From Solirubrobacterales bacterium 67-14 (GTDB lineage Bacteria; Actinomycetota; Thermoleophilia; Solirubrobacterales; 70-9): a stretch of 53,576 nt of DNA. The position numbers and the translations under genes are program-made. The stretch covers positions 37,393 through 90,968 of the forward strand of contig MKST01000008.1 in assembly GCA_001897355.1 (NCBI GenBank), given 5' to 3'. Below, one piece after another: positions 42,018 through 49,274 of this stretch. The first letter of the stretch is position 1; the number at the start of each line of letters is the position of its first letter. The notes under the pieces were generated by a model. That model worked only from the letters and a program-made list of their open reading frames with translations, was not told the origin of the DNA and searched no databases.

Positions 42018-43060
42018 CCGGGGAGTTCTTCAGCTGTGGGAACCGAACTCAGCTCCGAAGACTGAGGCAAGAGGTCCAGGTATTCGCGCGCCGAAGTAGC
42101 CAACTTCAAGGCAAATAGCGGAGCTACCGAGTTACCCACTTGGTAGAACGCGCTCTGCTCTCCCCCGGTGAACTCGAACCAATCGGGAAAGCTCTGAAGT
42201 CGCGCAGCCTCTCTAAGGAGCAATCGACGTCGGCGTCCGTCTGGGAGTCGAATTCGTTGCATGTCCGAAGTGGACCCCGCAAGGTTGCGGCAAGTCAATG
42301 TCCGGGCCGGACGGTCAAGATGGAGATCGCGAGGCCGAGCACAACCTGACTTGCGCTCGTACTCAGCGACGTACTGATCCATGCTAGGGGTGAGAAACTT
42401 CGATTCCTCTGGTGCCTCGAATGCCATTTCACCGAGAGCCTCTCCCGCAGAAACTAGTTTGCCTGTGTCCGGAGAAGGCCATTTCCATCCTCCAAGGTGC
42501 GCCACGATGATCACCCGCTCCCGATTCTGAGGGACACCGAAGTCTTTCGCGTTGAGAAGCTTGAAATCGACCTCGTAACCCATCTCCTCAAGCTCCGAAA
42601 CGACATCATCCAGATAGGGGCGGTTTCGATATAGCATCCCTCGCACATTCTCAATCAGCGCGAGCTTGGGTCGAATCCGACTTACTGCCGAGAGGAAGGT
42701 CGGGAAGCCATCTCGCGAATCTCCGCCCCCCTTTTGAGCGCCTCTGACGCTGAACGGCTGACACGGGGGTCCCCCAATAATCACTGTGGCGCTCTCGGGG
42801 AGTTCAGAGTCAGGCGTTAGAAATTCTTCGGTGCACTCACCTTCCAGGTTGAGACGGTAGGTGGCGGCGTAGTGCGCATCCATCTCGAATCCGTGTGTTC
42901 TAAAGCCTGCCGACTCGAAACCCAATGCCAGGCCCCCGCAACCAGCAAACAAGTCGAGCACCAGCGGATCCCCAGGCGCGATGGGTCGGAGTTGCTCCCA
43001 CAACCGCGTTCCGTAGTCAACCGATCCCTCAGCCTCGGGAAATAGGCGCAAGCCGTCCAT
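42014..43060 (-). CDS. DNA (cytosine-5) methyltransferase
   Basis: A 348-residue m5C methyltransferase, the protective half of the restriction system. Motifs in order: I (LDLFAGCGGLALGF, 35-48), IV (GGPPCQPFS with nucleophile Cys100), VI (ENVRG, 137-141), VIII (QNRERVIIV, 178-186), IX (RPARTLTCRN) and X (YQVGNSVAP, 306-314). The target-recognition region between VIII and IX is only about 60 residues, on the short side. It is transcribed divergently from the rep operon; the 196-base gap (43061-43256) must hold both promoters. Confidence 0.94.
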   Translation of the reverse strand: MDGLRLFPEAEGSVDYGTRLWEQLRPIAPGDPLVLDLFAGCGGLALGFESAGFRTHGFEMDAHYAATYRLNLEGECTEEFLTPDSELPESATVIIGGPPCQPFSVRGAQKGGGDSRDGFPTFLSAVSRIRPKLALIENVRGMLYRNRPYLDDVVSELEEMGYEVDFKLLNAKDFGVPQNRERVIIVAHLGGWKWPSPDTGKLVSAGEALGEMAFEAPEESKFLTPSMDQYVAEYERKSGCARPRDLHLDRPARTLTCRNLAGSTSDMQRIRLPDGRRRRLLLREAARLQSFPDWFEFTGGEQSAFYQVGNSVAPLFALKLATSAREYLDLLPQSSELSSVPTAEELPG

Positions 43061-43256
43061 AGGTGCCTACTTTAGACCCGCGACATGACGGAAGCCGACG
43101 GCGTGCCGATCGCGGCGAGCGAAACACGCGACGGAGCGTGCCTCGGCCACGCGAGGGCGCAAGTTGAGTGAGTCATCGATTCGGGATATAGACGAAATCC
43201 GAGCGAAATGTCGTGCGCGGGCGCAATATCGGGGAAACCAAAGAAAGGATTTTCCA

Positions 43257-43532
43257 ATGTTGAAACTAGAAGGAAAGCTGTTAGAAGTAAAAGAGTTGCC
43301 GGCGAGAGATCCGTTCCCGGCGTCAGCGTTAGTAACCGTCCTCGGGGGCACCGAGACGTTTCGGTTGGTGGGCAAAGTGGAGCTGATTTCGCAGCTGGCT
43401 CATTTAGACGAGTTCGATGACGTTGTCCTAAACCTTCGAGTGCGAGAGATAGATCTCACGCGATATGGAGCCAAGGGTCGAGCACATAAGCTGTCAATCG
43501 AGTCAGTCGTTGAGGATGGGGTTGGTCGGTGA
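43257..43532 (+). CDS. Small beta-rich protein, candidate ssDNA-binding protein of the rep operon
   Basis: A 91-residue protein beginning MLKLEGKLLEVKELPARD, with a run of predicted beta strands (ALVTVLGGTETFRLVG, VVLNLRVREIDLTRYG, KLSIESVVED). Size, beta content and position directly before Rep recall the ssDNA-binding proteins of filamentous-phage-like and rolling-circle replicons. That assignment is inference from context, not from a matched motif. The start is set by AAAGGA (43244-43249) seven bases before the ATG; an upstream in-frame ATG at 43164 lacks this. It overlaps the next gene by four bases. Confidence 0.6.
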   Translation: MLKLEGKLLEVKELPARDPFPASALVTVLGGTETFRLVGKVELISQLAHLDEFDDVVLNLRVREIDLTRYGAKGRAHKLSIESVVEDGVGR

Positions 43533-43792
43533 ATGCGGCCAAGTCGAATCGATCTCCAGGAGGGACCTCACCTCCAGCTGAGAGTGAGGTTGCAATCGAA
43601 GTAAGGCTTGGGGCGTCAAAACCCGACGGGCCGAGGTATTTCGATGGTCTCGCTTCCAAGTCCGGTCGTGTCTTCGAAGTGGTTCGCTCGACGAGTCGCG
43701 TAGGGGCGCTCGTGGGCGTGTCAGTTGCCGTCGTCGAGCATTGGGCATCAGAGTGCTCACCAGCCGAAGACGAGGACGCCGCGAAATCATGA
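43529..43792 (+). CDS. Small protein of the rep operon, unknown function
   Basis: An 87-residue protein with a GTG start overlapping the preceding stop (GTGA) and an end overlapping the rep start (ATGA). The N-terminus is Ser/Pro-rich. A mildly hydrophobic stretch (VGALVGVSVAVVEHWA) lies near residues 57-72 but is short for a membrane helix, so a coat-protein reading is not supported. No family is recognised; its reality rests on the tight overlaps. Confidence 0.55.
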   Translation: MNAAKSNRSPGGTSPPAESEVAIEVRLGASKPDGPRYFDGLASKSGRVFEVVRSTSRVGALVGVSVAVVEHWASECSPAEDEDAAKS

Positions 43793-44484
43793 GCCGTTTA
43801 CTTGATGGCGGTCCCCGCAAGGGGGCCGCCTTAACGAACAAGTGCAAAAACAAATCGCCCTGGGTCTGTCGGAACCGGCTAACGCTTCGTTGTGAATCGC
43901 ACCGAAGTCGTATCCAGGTCTCTTGCAAGAGGTGGCGATATTGCGGACCATGCGCGCTGAGGAAATCTTGGGAGCTTCGAGATCGATTTGTTGCCGGAAT
44001 CGAGCAGGTCCCTGACAGCCTGTTCCCCGCATTCATCACCCTCACTTTCCCGGCCGCTTCCGCACCTGACGAGTCGGAGGCTCATCGATGCCTCAGGAGC
44101 CTGATTCACAGAATGCGATACCGCTCGCGACTGACCGAGTACGGCTGGGTGTTACAACGCCAGAAGAACGGCACGCTGCACTATCACGGGATTTTCTGGA
44201 TGACGTGGTTCGAGGATGGACTCGATGAATGGCGGGACTTGGTCCTGGAGAGTGGCTTCGGACCGATCCAGAGAATCGAGCGCGCTCGATACAGGGACGC
44301 GGTCTACTGCTCGCGCTACATCTCGAGTCGACTAGCTGAGCTGGATCCTGCCAGGAGAGCATTCTCGTTTTCTCAAGGCTTTCCTAGACCAAATCGGACT
44401 GACGAAAGAGGCGCTGGAATCCATGAGCATTGCGTTTGGGAACCGGTCTTCGACGGACTGCCAACGGGCGCAAAGACGTCTTAA
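43789..44484 (+). CDS. rep: HUH-type rolling-circle replication initiator (Rep)
   Basis: A 231-residue protein that would nick one strand at an origin and stay covalently attached through tyrosine. Motif I is FITLTF (82-87). The metal-binding HUH motif is LHYHG (His131, His133). The catalytic region is YCSRYISSRL (Tyr173, Tyr177). The N-terminal 55 residues contain six Cys in a zinc-finger-like set (Cys19, 27, 35, 46, 52, 55). The layout matches Rep proteins of filamentous phages and small plasmids. The ATG overlaps the upstream stop by four bases. A strong hairpin lies over codons 7-14, so a later start is not fully excluded. Confidence 0.82.
   Translation: MSRLLDGGPRKGAALTNKCKNKSPWVCRNRLTLRCESHRSRIQVSCKRWRYCGPCALRKSWELRDRFVAGIEQVPDSLFPAFITLTFPAASAPDESEAHRCLRSLIHRMRYRSRLTEYGWVLQRQKNGTLHYHGIFWMTWFEDGLDEWRDLVLESGFGPIQRIERARYRDAVYCSRYISSRLAELDPARRAFSFSQGFPRPNRTDERGAGIHEHCVWEPVFDGLPTGAKTS
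43807..43830 (+). promoter_or_regulatory. Perfect GNRA-loop hairpin at the start of rep
   Basis: GGCGGTCCCC (43807-43816) pairs with GGGGGCCGCC (43821-43830) around a GCAA tetraloop; one pair is G-U. As RNA it would damp Rep translation; as single-stranded DNA it could be a replication-origin hairpin. Which role applies cannot be told from sequence. Confidence 0.55.
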
Positions 44485-44532
44485 GCGAAAAGACCGTTCC
44501 GTTTGCAAATCTGATGGCACAGTGAAGTAGCT

Positions 44533-44991
44533 ATGTCAAACCAGAATAGAAAACAAGAGACAATCCAAAGCCGGTTCGTAGAACCCCAAATGTTCGTCGA
44601 AAGGGGTATCGAGTGCCTACATCGAAACAAAGTTGAAGAGCAATTCCAGCCTGACCCTGGGTCGCTGATGGCACGGGTGAGCCTCAGCCAAGAGGTTGCG
44701 AACGGGACTTACTTCAAGTCCTACCTCTTCGAGATCCGCCCCGACTCGACTGGACTTATCTATGCGGACAGGGCCATGGTTGGTGAATGTCCCAACTGGG
44801 AGCTGGTATACCTCGTTCGATCCACTGAGAGAAAAACGAGTCGGGTGCTCGCAAAGTTAGCCCAATGGGCGCAAACCGTGGTCAGTTCTGAACGCGCTTT
44901 TGCGGCGGAACTTCACGGAGTAGAGCTAGGCGACCGGTCAGGATTCGATGTGCGATGGGACTTTGAGTGCAATCTGACTTTTTCACGCTAG
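44533..44991 (+). CDS. Orphan protein of the integrated element
   Basis: A 152-residue soluble protein of mixed alpha/beta character, beginning MSNQNRKQETIQSRFVEPQM, with a segment YFKSYLFEIRPDSTGLIYADRAMV and an acidic end. No recognised domain, signal or membrane helix. It follows rep by 48 bases and converges on the integrase gene, overlapping it by 9 bases. A defence or copy-control function would be guesswork. Confidence 0.6.
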   Translation: MSNQNRKQETIQSRFVEPQMFVERGIECLHRNKVEEQFQPDPGSLMARVSLSQEVANGTYFKSYLFEIRPDSTGLIYADRAMVGECPNWELVYLVRSTERKTSRVLAKLAQWAQTVVSSERAFAAELHGVELGDRSGFDVRWDFECNLTFSR

Positions 44992-46098
44992 TCCCGCCGC
45001 TTCGCCGAGGTCAAGCTCCAAGAAGACTCCATCGTCCTTTGAAAGTAGGTGGACGTAAGTCCTCATCGTGAACGAAGCGCTGCTATGGCCAAGAAGTCTC
45101 TGAACTTCCAGGATGTTCTTCGTCTTCTCGAACATCATCGAAGCGGCGGTATGTCGAAAATTGTGAAACCCAACCCACTCGCAGCCAGCGGCAGCCGCAG
45201 CGGGCTTCAGAACCTCGGCCCTCATTTGCGGATAGCGAAGTGCCGCTCCGTCGTTCGAGAAAATGTAGGAGTGATCGTCAAGTCGCTCACAGTGTCTCTC
45301 CAACTTCTCAGCTAAGGCAGGGGATAGGGATATATCTCGCTGCGAGGCTTCTGTCTTTACCGGATGCTCACCGTCTGCGTGAAGAGTTCTCCGAACCATC
45401 AGGACACGACGCTCGGCATCAAAGTCGCGTTTCTCCCAAGCGACAACTTCGGACCACCTGGCCCCCGTGGAGGCAAATACTTCGAAGAGTAGGCGCCACT
45501 CCGGTTTCACGTTTTCCAGTATCCGGCGCAGTTCGTCCCTCGTCATCGCTTTCGGGTCGCGGTCTTCCACCGCGATCTGCGCCGGGATGCTGACGCCATC
45601 AGCCGGATTAGCGACTATTAGGTTGTCCCGCCTTGCGGCATCTAGACAGTGCCTGAGCGGCACCAGCACCCGACTTACCGTTGCACTCTTGAGTTCCGAG
45701 CCTCCTTTGCCATCGAGAAGCCACTGGACGAAGGCATCTACGTGGCCGGGGGTCAGATCACGAAGCTTCAAGCGAGGGGAGAAAAATCTGAGCGCGTAGC
45801 GCTCCATGTGCCTCACGTAGTCGTTTCGTGTTCTGTCGCGCACTTGGGTGCGCTTCCCGCGAAACGTCTCCATCCAACTCAATGCGTAGGAGTGGAAGGT
45901 TTCGTTCTGCGCTTTCGCGCCACCCCCTGCGCTGGCCTCGACTTCCCTCTCGCGCTTCAGCCGTCGTGCATCGTCCAAGGTCCTGGCCGACGCTTTTCGC
46001 TGTTTGCCATCGGCATCGCGGTAAACGGCAACATAACGAGAGCCGCGACGATAGACGCCCGGCGTTTTCGTCCTCACCATCGGAGCCGCCGCACCCAT
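44983..46098 (-). CDS. int: Tyrosine-family integrase
   Basis: Site-specific recombinase of 371 residues that would insert the element at the tRNA gene. It has an N-terminal arm-binding domain (VYRRGSRYVAVYRDADGKQRK, about 15-35), a SAM-like core-binding domain (about 67-160) and a catalytic domain. The catalytic residues are Arg214 (STGARWSEV), Lys248, His312 and Arg315 (HNFRHTAAS), His338 (LLGHSS) and Tyr348 (TMRTYVHLL). The ATG at 46098 overlaps the xis-like stop by one base (TGATG), making it preferable to an upstream in-frame codon at 46131. Confidence 0.94.
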   Translation of the reverse strand: MGAAAPMVRTKTPGVYRRGSRYVAVYRDADGKQRKASARTLDDARRLKREREVEASAGGGAKAQNETFHSYALSWMETFRGKRTQVRDRTRNDYVRHMERYALRFFSPRLKLRDLTPGHVDAFVQWLLDGKGGSELKSATVSRVLVPLRHCLDAARRDNLIVANPADGVSIPAQIAVEDRDPKAMTRDELRRILENVKPEWRLLFEVFASTGARWSEVVAWEKRDFDAERRVLMVRRTLHADGEHPVKTEASQRDISLSPALAEKLERHCERLDDHSYIFSNDGAALRYPQMRAEVLKPAAAAAGCEWVGFHNFRHTAASMMFEKTKNILEVQRLLGHSSASFTMRTYVHLLSKDDGVFLELDLGEAAGLA

Positions 46099-46397
46099 CA
46101 GAAGCCGTCCTCTAGAACGGCGTCGAGCCACTCATACTTGGTCAGCAATCGCGTTCCTTCCTTACGGCACTCAAGTCGCCCCTGGGAACGAAGGTCGTAG
46201 ATTCGTTGCCGGTCGCACCCCAAATATGTCGCGGCCTGCTCGGCGGTGAGATATGGCGTCGGTTCACTCAGCCCGAGCACCTCTTCCGAGATGTCCTGAA
46301 GCGCCTCTTTAACGATCCGAGAAATTTCAGTTGCGTCAATTACTACGAGGGAAACGCCCTCGTTTGCTGCTGTCGTGGGTTTATAAGTTTTCTCCAT
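46098..46397 (-). CDS. xis: Excisionase-like helix-turn-helix protein
   Basis: A 99-residue protein whose second half is a MerR/HTH_17-type winged helix: YLTAEQAATYLGCDRQRIYDL, then SQGRLECRKEGTRLLTKYEWLDAVL. Such proteins directly ahead of an integrase gene act as recombination directionality factors or regulators. The N-terminal 45 residues are a separate helix of unknown role. GAAGGT lies right before the ATG, with a CATATT -10-like box. It is coupled to int by a 1-base overlap. Confidence 0.85.
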   Translation of the reverse strand: MEKTYKPTTAANEGVSLVVIDATEISRIVKEALQDISEEVLGLSEPTPYLTAEQAATYLGCDRQRIYDLRSQGRLECRKEGTRLLTKYEWLDAVLEDGF

Positions 46398-46467
46398 ACC
46401 TTCAATATGGGGTTAATTTCGGCATTTTCTGCAACTTTGAGCAAAACATTTTTGCGAGCGCGACTTA

Positions 46468-46485
46468 CTGGCAACAAACTGGCAA
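46468..46485. other. Candidate integrase arm-type sites, right end
   Basis: CTGGCAAC (46468-46475) and CTGGCAA (46479-46485), 11 bases apart, in the same orientation as the pair near attL. The surrounding 46398-46593 strip is otherwise gene-free. Confidence 0.5.
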
Positions 46486-46593
46486 TCAGACCCACACCAC
46501 TCTACCGAAGCCGCTGAGCCTCTATCAGAGGAAATCCGCTCTATACATCGGAAAGTTCGACCATGCCAAGTCGGACCGAACTAGCCACGCGCC

Positions 46594-46636
46594 ATCATAA
46601 TCCGCGTGTCGGGGGTTCGAGTCCCTCCCCCGGTAC
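46594..46636 (+). other. attR (tRNA 3' remnant)
   Basis: A 43-base copy of the tRNA 3' half, not part of any cloverleaf because the 5' half is missing. The one difference from attL is G at 46619. It contains the stop codon of the minus-strand RHH-like gene. Confidence 0.92.
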
Positions 46637-46912
46637 CTCTGATTCGCCTTCGAACAGGGCTGGTCTTGACCAACCGCCATCGTTGCTCCGCTCCGTTGAG
46701 CCATTCTTGAGCTGGCGTTCGAGCAGCTTCTGGGAATAGAGTGCGGCGCCGCGATTCGCCAGTTCCAGCAAGGCGTCTTCCCTGGATATCCCGAGCTCAC
46801 CCGAGAGTTGGTAGGCCGCGGTGGCCAAGCCCTCCGGGATGGCGATCCGAGACCTATGTCTTTGGCTCTTGGGCGGCCCGACACGGTGACCTTGTCCCCT
46901 GCCCTTCTTCAT
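46595..46912 (-). CDS. Small RHH/antitoxin-like protein ending inside attR
   Basis: A 105-residue protein with a basic N-terminus (MKKGRGQGHRVGPPKSQRHR). It has a ribbon-helix-helix-like core: SRIAIPEGLATAAYQL as strand plus helix, then GISREDALLELANRG as second helix, which would suit a DNA-binding dimer. GGTGAGGG lies about 5 bases before the ATG. The last residues (GEGLEPPTRGL) are antisense translation of tRNA sequence, with the TGA in attR. In the uninterrupted chromosome the gene would end in the tRNA gene in the same way. No toxin partner is adjacent. Confidence 0.6.
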   Translation of the reverse strand: MKKGRGQGHRVGPPKSQRHRSRIAIPEGLATAAYQLSGELGISREDALLELANRGAALYSQKLLERQLKNGSTERSNDGGWSRPALFEGESEVPGEGLEPPTRGL

Positions 46913-47047
46913 TTTGCCCTCACCTCGACCTTGGCCGGTGAGGCTTTCGCTGGATTGTCTTCGACGATGTCCATGACCCTCTAAGCCCCGAAGCCGGGAA
47001 ACTCGCCCCTCGGCCACCCGATCCGGCGTCCATGAAACGATTGGGCC

Positions 47048-48181
47048 GTGTCCGAATCCATGGGAGAGGCGAAGAAGCGGGGGTCGATGCCGGAGTGGTT
47101 CATCTGGCCTTACTGGCTGGTTCCTTTCATCCCGGTCGCGATCGTCCTTGATGCTCTCGTCCATGCGGACGCGACGCTGATCTTCGTCACCGCGGCGCTG
47201 GGCGTGATTCCGACCGCGGCGCTGATGGGCGTCGCGACCGAAGAGCTGGCTGCGAAATCCGGCCCCGGTCTGGGCGGCCTCCTCAACGTGACCTTCGGCA
47301 ATGCGCCCGAGTTGATCATCGCCCTCTTTGCCCTCGGGGCCGGGCTCCAGGAGGTCGTCAAGGCCTCGATCGTCGGTGCCGTGCTCGGGAACATCCTCTT
47401 GATCATGGGCATCGGCATGCTCGCGGGGGGCTGGAAACGGGAAAGGCAGACCTTCAACCAGACCGCGGTCTCCTCGCAGGCGCTGATGCTCTTTCTCGCC
47501 GTTGCCACCCTTGTGCTGCCGGCGATTTTCGTTCTGGTCCACGGCGGCGGCTTGCCCGCGGTCAACGAGGAGATCACCGACTTCGGACATGACGTCAACG
47601 CGATCTCGATCGTCGCCTCGGGGATCCTGCTGCTCACCTACGCCGCCGGTCTGCTCTTCTCCCTGAGGACCCACAAGCGACTGTTCAATCCAGCCAGCGA
47701 GGACCACGGTTCCCCGCTCGGCTGGAGCGTCGGCAAGGCGGTTGGGATGCTCGCCCTGGCCGGCGTCGCGGTCGGGGTGATGGCCGACATCCTGGTCGGC
47801 TCGCTCGAGGAGGTTTCGGTTTCGCTCGGGCTCTCCGAGTTCTTCGTCGGCATCATCATCGTGGCGATCGTCGGCAACGCCGCCGAGAGCTGGGTCTCGA
47901 TCATGTACGCGATGCGGAACAAGATGGACCTCTCGGTGCAGATCGCGATCGGCTCGGCCACCCAGCTCGCCCTGGTCGTGATGCCGGTGCTGGTGATCGC
48001 CTCCTTCTTCCTCGGCCCGAATCCGATGGCGCTGGTCTTCAACGGATACGAGATGGCCAGCCTGGTCATCGCGATCATGGCCGCCTACTACGTCGTACAA
48101 GAAGGCGAATCGAACTGGTTCGAAGGGCTCCAGCTGCTCGCCCTCTACGCCGTGCTCGGCGTGGTCTTCTTCTTCGCCTGA
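47048..48181 (+). CDS. Calcium/proton antiporter (CaCA superfamily, CAX type)
   Basis: A 377-residue membrane protein with about eleven helices, exporting Ca2+ in exchange for H+. The two alpha-repeat motifs are GNAPELIIALFAL (with the preceding TFG) and IVGNAAESWVSIMYA, with GAVLGNILLIMG between. The acidic loop of many CAX proteins is short. The start is uncertain: the GTG used here, an ATG at 47060 and one at 47087 are in frame, and the hydrophobic core begins after the last of these. Confidence 0.9.
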   Translation: MSESMGEAKKRGSMPEWFIWPYWLVPFIPVAIVLDALVHADATLIFVTAALGVIPTAALMGVATEELAAKSGPGLGGLLNVTFGNAPELIIALFALGAGLQEVVKASIVGAVLGNILLIMGIGMLAGGWKRERQTFNQTAVSSQALMLFLAVATLVLPAIFVLVHGGGLPAVNEEITDFGHDVNAISIVASGILLLTYAAGLLFSLRTHKRLFNPASEDHGSPLGWSVGKAVGMLALAGVAVGVMADILVGSLEEVSVSLGLSEFFVGIIIVAIVGNAAESWVSIMYAMRNKMDLSVQIAIGSATQLALVVMPVLVIASFFLGPNPMALVFNGYEMASLVIAIMAAYYVVQEGESNWFEGLQLLALYAVLGVVFFFA

Positions 48182-48201
48182 GCGTCGACCCAGCCGAACG
48201 G

Positions 48202-48558
48202 TCAGGACGGCGTACGGAGGATCTTTTCCATCGACCTGCCCCGGGCGAGCTCGTCGATCAGCTTGTCGAGGTAGCGGACCTCCCTCATCAGCGGATCCTC
48301 GATCTCCTCGACCCTGACCCCGCAGATCAGCCCGGTGATCAGTTCCCGGTTCGGGTTGAGTTCCGGGGCGTCGGCGAAGAAGGTCTCGAGGTCGGTCCCG
48401 TTGTCGATCCGCGTCCTCAACTGCCGTTGGCTGTAACCGGTGAGCCAGCGGATGATCTTGTCGACCTCACGTTTGCTCCGCCCCTTCTTCTCCGCCTTGG
48501 CGATGTAATGCGGGTAGACGCTGCCGAAGCTCATCGTGTAGATGCGGTGTTTGGCCAT
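48202..48558 (-). CDS. DUF2200 family protein
   Basis: A 118-residue protein with the family's conserved opening ([24 protein letters not shown]) and the block [13 protein letters not shown] followed by [19 protein letters not shown] and [29 protein letters not shown]. The family is widespread in bacteria; the biochemical role is unknown. It is 16 bases downstream of the CGNR gene on the same strand and may be cotranscribed. Confidence 0.88.
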   Translation of the reverse strand: MAKHRIYTMSFGSVYPHYIAKAEKKGRSKREVDKIIRWLTGYSQRQLRTRIDNGTDLETFFADAPELNPNRELITGLICGVRVEEIEDPLMREVRYLDKLIDELARGRSMEKILRTPS

Positions 48559-48574
48559 CGCTGGTCGGGCCCTC

Positions 48575-49144
48575 TCAGTTCTTGCTTCTGTAGCGGCGGT
48601 TCTTGGTGCGGTTTCCGCAGACTTCCATCCGGCACCAGGTTCCGCCGCGGTTCTTCGACGAGTCGTAGAAGGCCCAACGGCAATCGTCGGCGGCGCAGAT
48701 CTTGAGCCGCTTCCACCAATCGAGATCCTGGGCCATGCCGACGATCCCGACCAGCTGGCCGATCAGCTCCTCCGTGGTATCGACCGGCTTCAAGCAGAGC
48801 GTCACCAGCCCCTCCTCGCTCACGTCGTAACCGGCCGGATACTTGTCCGAGAGCTGACGCAGGGCGTTGACCGCCTCCTTGTCCAGGTCCGCGTGGGATT
48901 GCGCCTCGAGGATCTCGCGCAACGTTTGCCGGAGCCAGAGCAGGTCCCGGTACTCCTCCTCGGTGACCGTGCCGCCCTTCTTCAGCAACCCGGCCCCGGC
49001 GAGCCAATCCGCGGCCGCCGCCGGGTCGCCCAGCAGTTCCTCATCCCGCTCGTAGTCGTGGGTGTTGAGCAACCCCTGAATCGCGATCAGCGGCTCCGGC
49101 GCGACCTTGTACTCGATCAACTCTTCGAGGAAGGCGGTGTCCAT
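48575..49144 (-). CDS. CGNR zinc-finger / ABATE-domain regulator
   Basis: A 189-residue stress-type transcription regulator. The ABATE domain covers about 1-140 ([16 protein letters not shown] to [14 protein letters not shown]). The C-terminal zinc finger is [16 protein letters not shown] followed by [17 protein letters not shown]. The start [13 protein letters not shown] is chosen over ATGs up to 12 codons upstream because TAGGAT (49152-49157, minus strand) ends 7 bases before it. The divergent promoter region carries several GGTCAC half-sites that it may bind. Confidence 0.88.
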   Translation of the reverse strand: MDTAFLEELIEYKVAPEPLIAIQGLLNTHDYERDEELLGDPAAAADWLAGAGLLKKGGTVTEEEYRDLLWLRQTLREILEAQSHADLDKEAVNALRQLSDKYPAGYDVSEEGLVTLCLKPVDTTEELIGQLVGIVGMAQDLDWWKRLKICAADDCRWAFYDSSKNRGGTWCRMEVCGNRTKNRRYRSKN

Positions 49145-49164
49145 GCTGCACATCCTACCCTTGC

Positions 49165-49228
49165 GTGACCGGTAAATCAACTTGACAGGTCACGCTAACC
49201 TGTGTAGCGTTTTAGCCGGTCACTAACC
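49165..49228 (+). promoter_or_regulatory. Promoter with GGTCAC repeats between the CGNR gene and a small gene
   Basis: TTGACA (49182-49187), a 17-base spacer and TAGCGT (49205-49210) make a good sigma-A-type promoter for the gene at 49275. Around it stand GTGACC (49165-49170), GGTCACGCTAACC (49188-49200, in the spacer) and GGTCACTAACC (49218-49228, just past the expected start point). These repeats are well placed for an operator. Confidence 0.6.
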
Positions 49229-49274
49229 GGGAGTGACGACAGACCGAGACGACCCGGACCAGAGAAAGGCCAGC

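Larger units (their letters stand above)
40796..46636. mobile_element. 5.8 kb tRNA-integrated rolling-circle element with restriction-modification cargo
   Basis: The element is bounded by a 43-base direct repeat (repeat unit to repeat unit 5798 bases), the left copy being the 3' part of a working tRNA gene. In order: BsuBI/PstI-type endonuclease and m5C methyltransferase (minus); a small protein, an 87-residue protein and an HUH Rep in overlapping plus-strand frames; an orphan gene (plus); tyrosine integrase and Xis-like protein (minus). Base composition is clearly more A+T-rich than the flanks. No conjugation, coat, Zot-like or packaging genes are seen, so it is better described as an integrative rolling-circle plasmid or satellite than a self-transmissible element or a phage. 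Confidence 0.88.

Noticed and set aside
46594..46636. A second tRNA gene at the right end of the element
   Set aside because: Only the 3' half is present; no acceptor 5' strand or D arm precedes it. It is the attR remnant.
40796..46636. Calling the element a complete filamentous prophage because of its Rep
   Set aside because: No Zot/pI, coat, pIII-like or assembly gene is visible and the 87-residue protein lacks a convincing membrane helix.
46913..48100. Long minus-strand frame across the calcium antiporter gene
   Set aside because: Only its last 105 codons (46595-46912) look like a protein and have their own start and ribosome binding site; the upstream part is the antisense of the antiporter.
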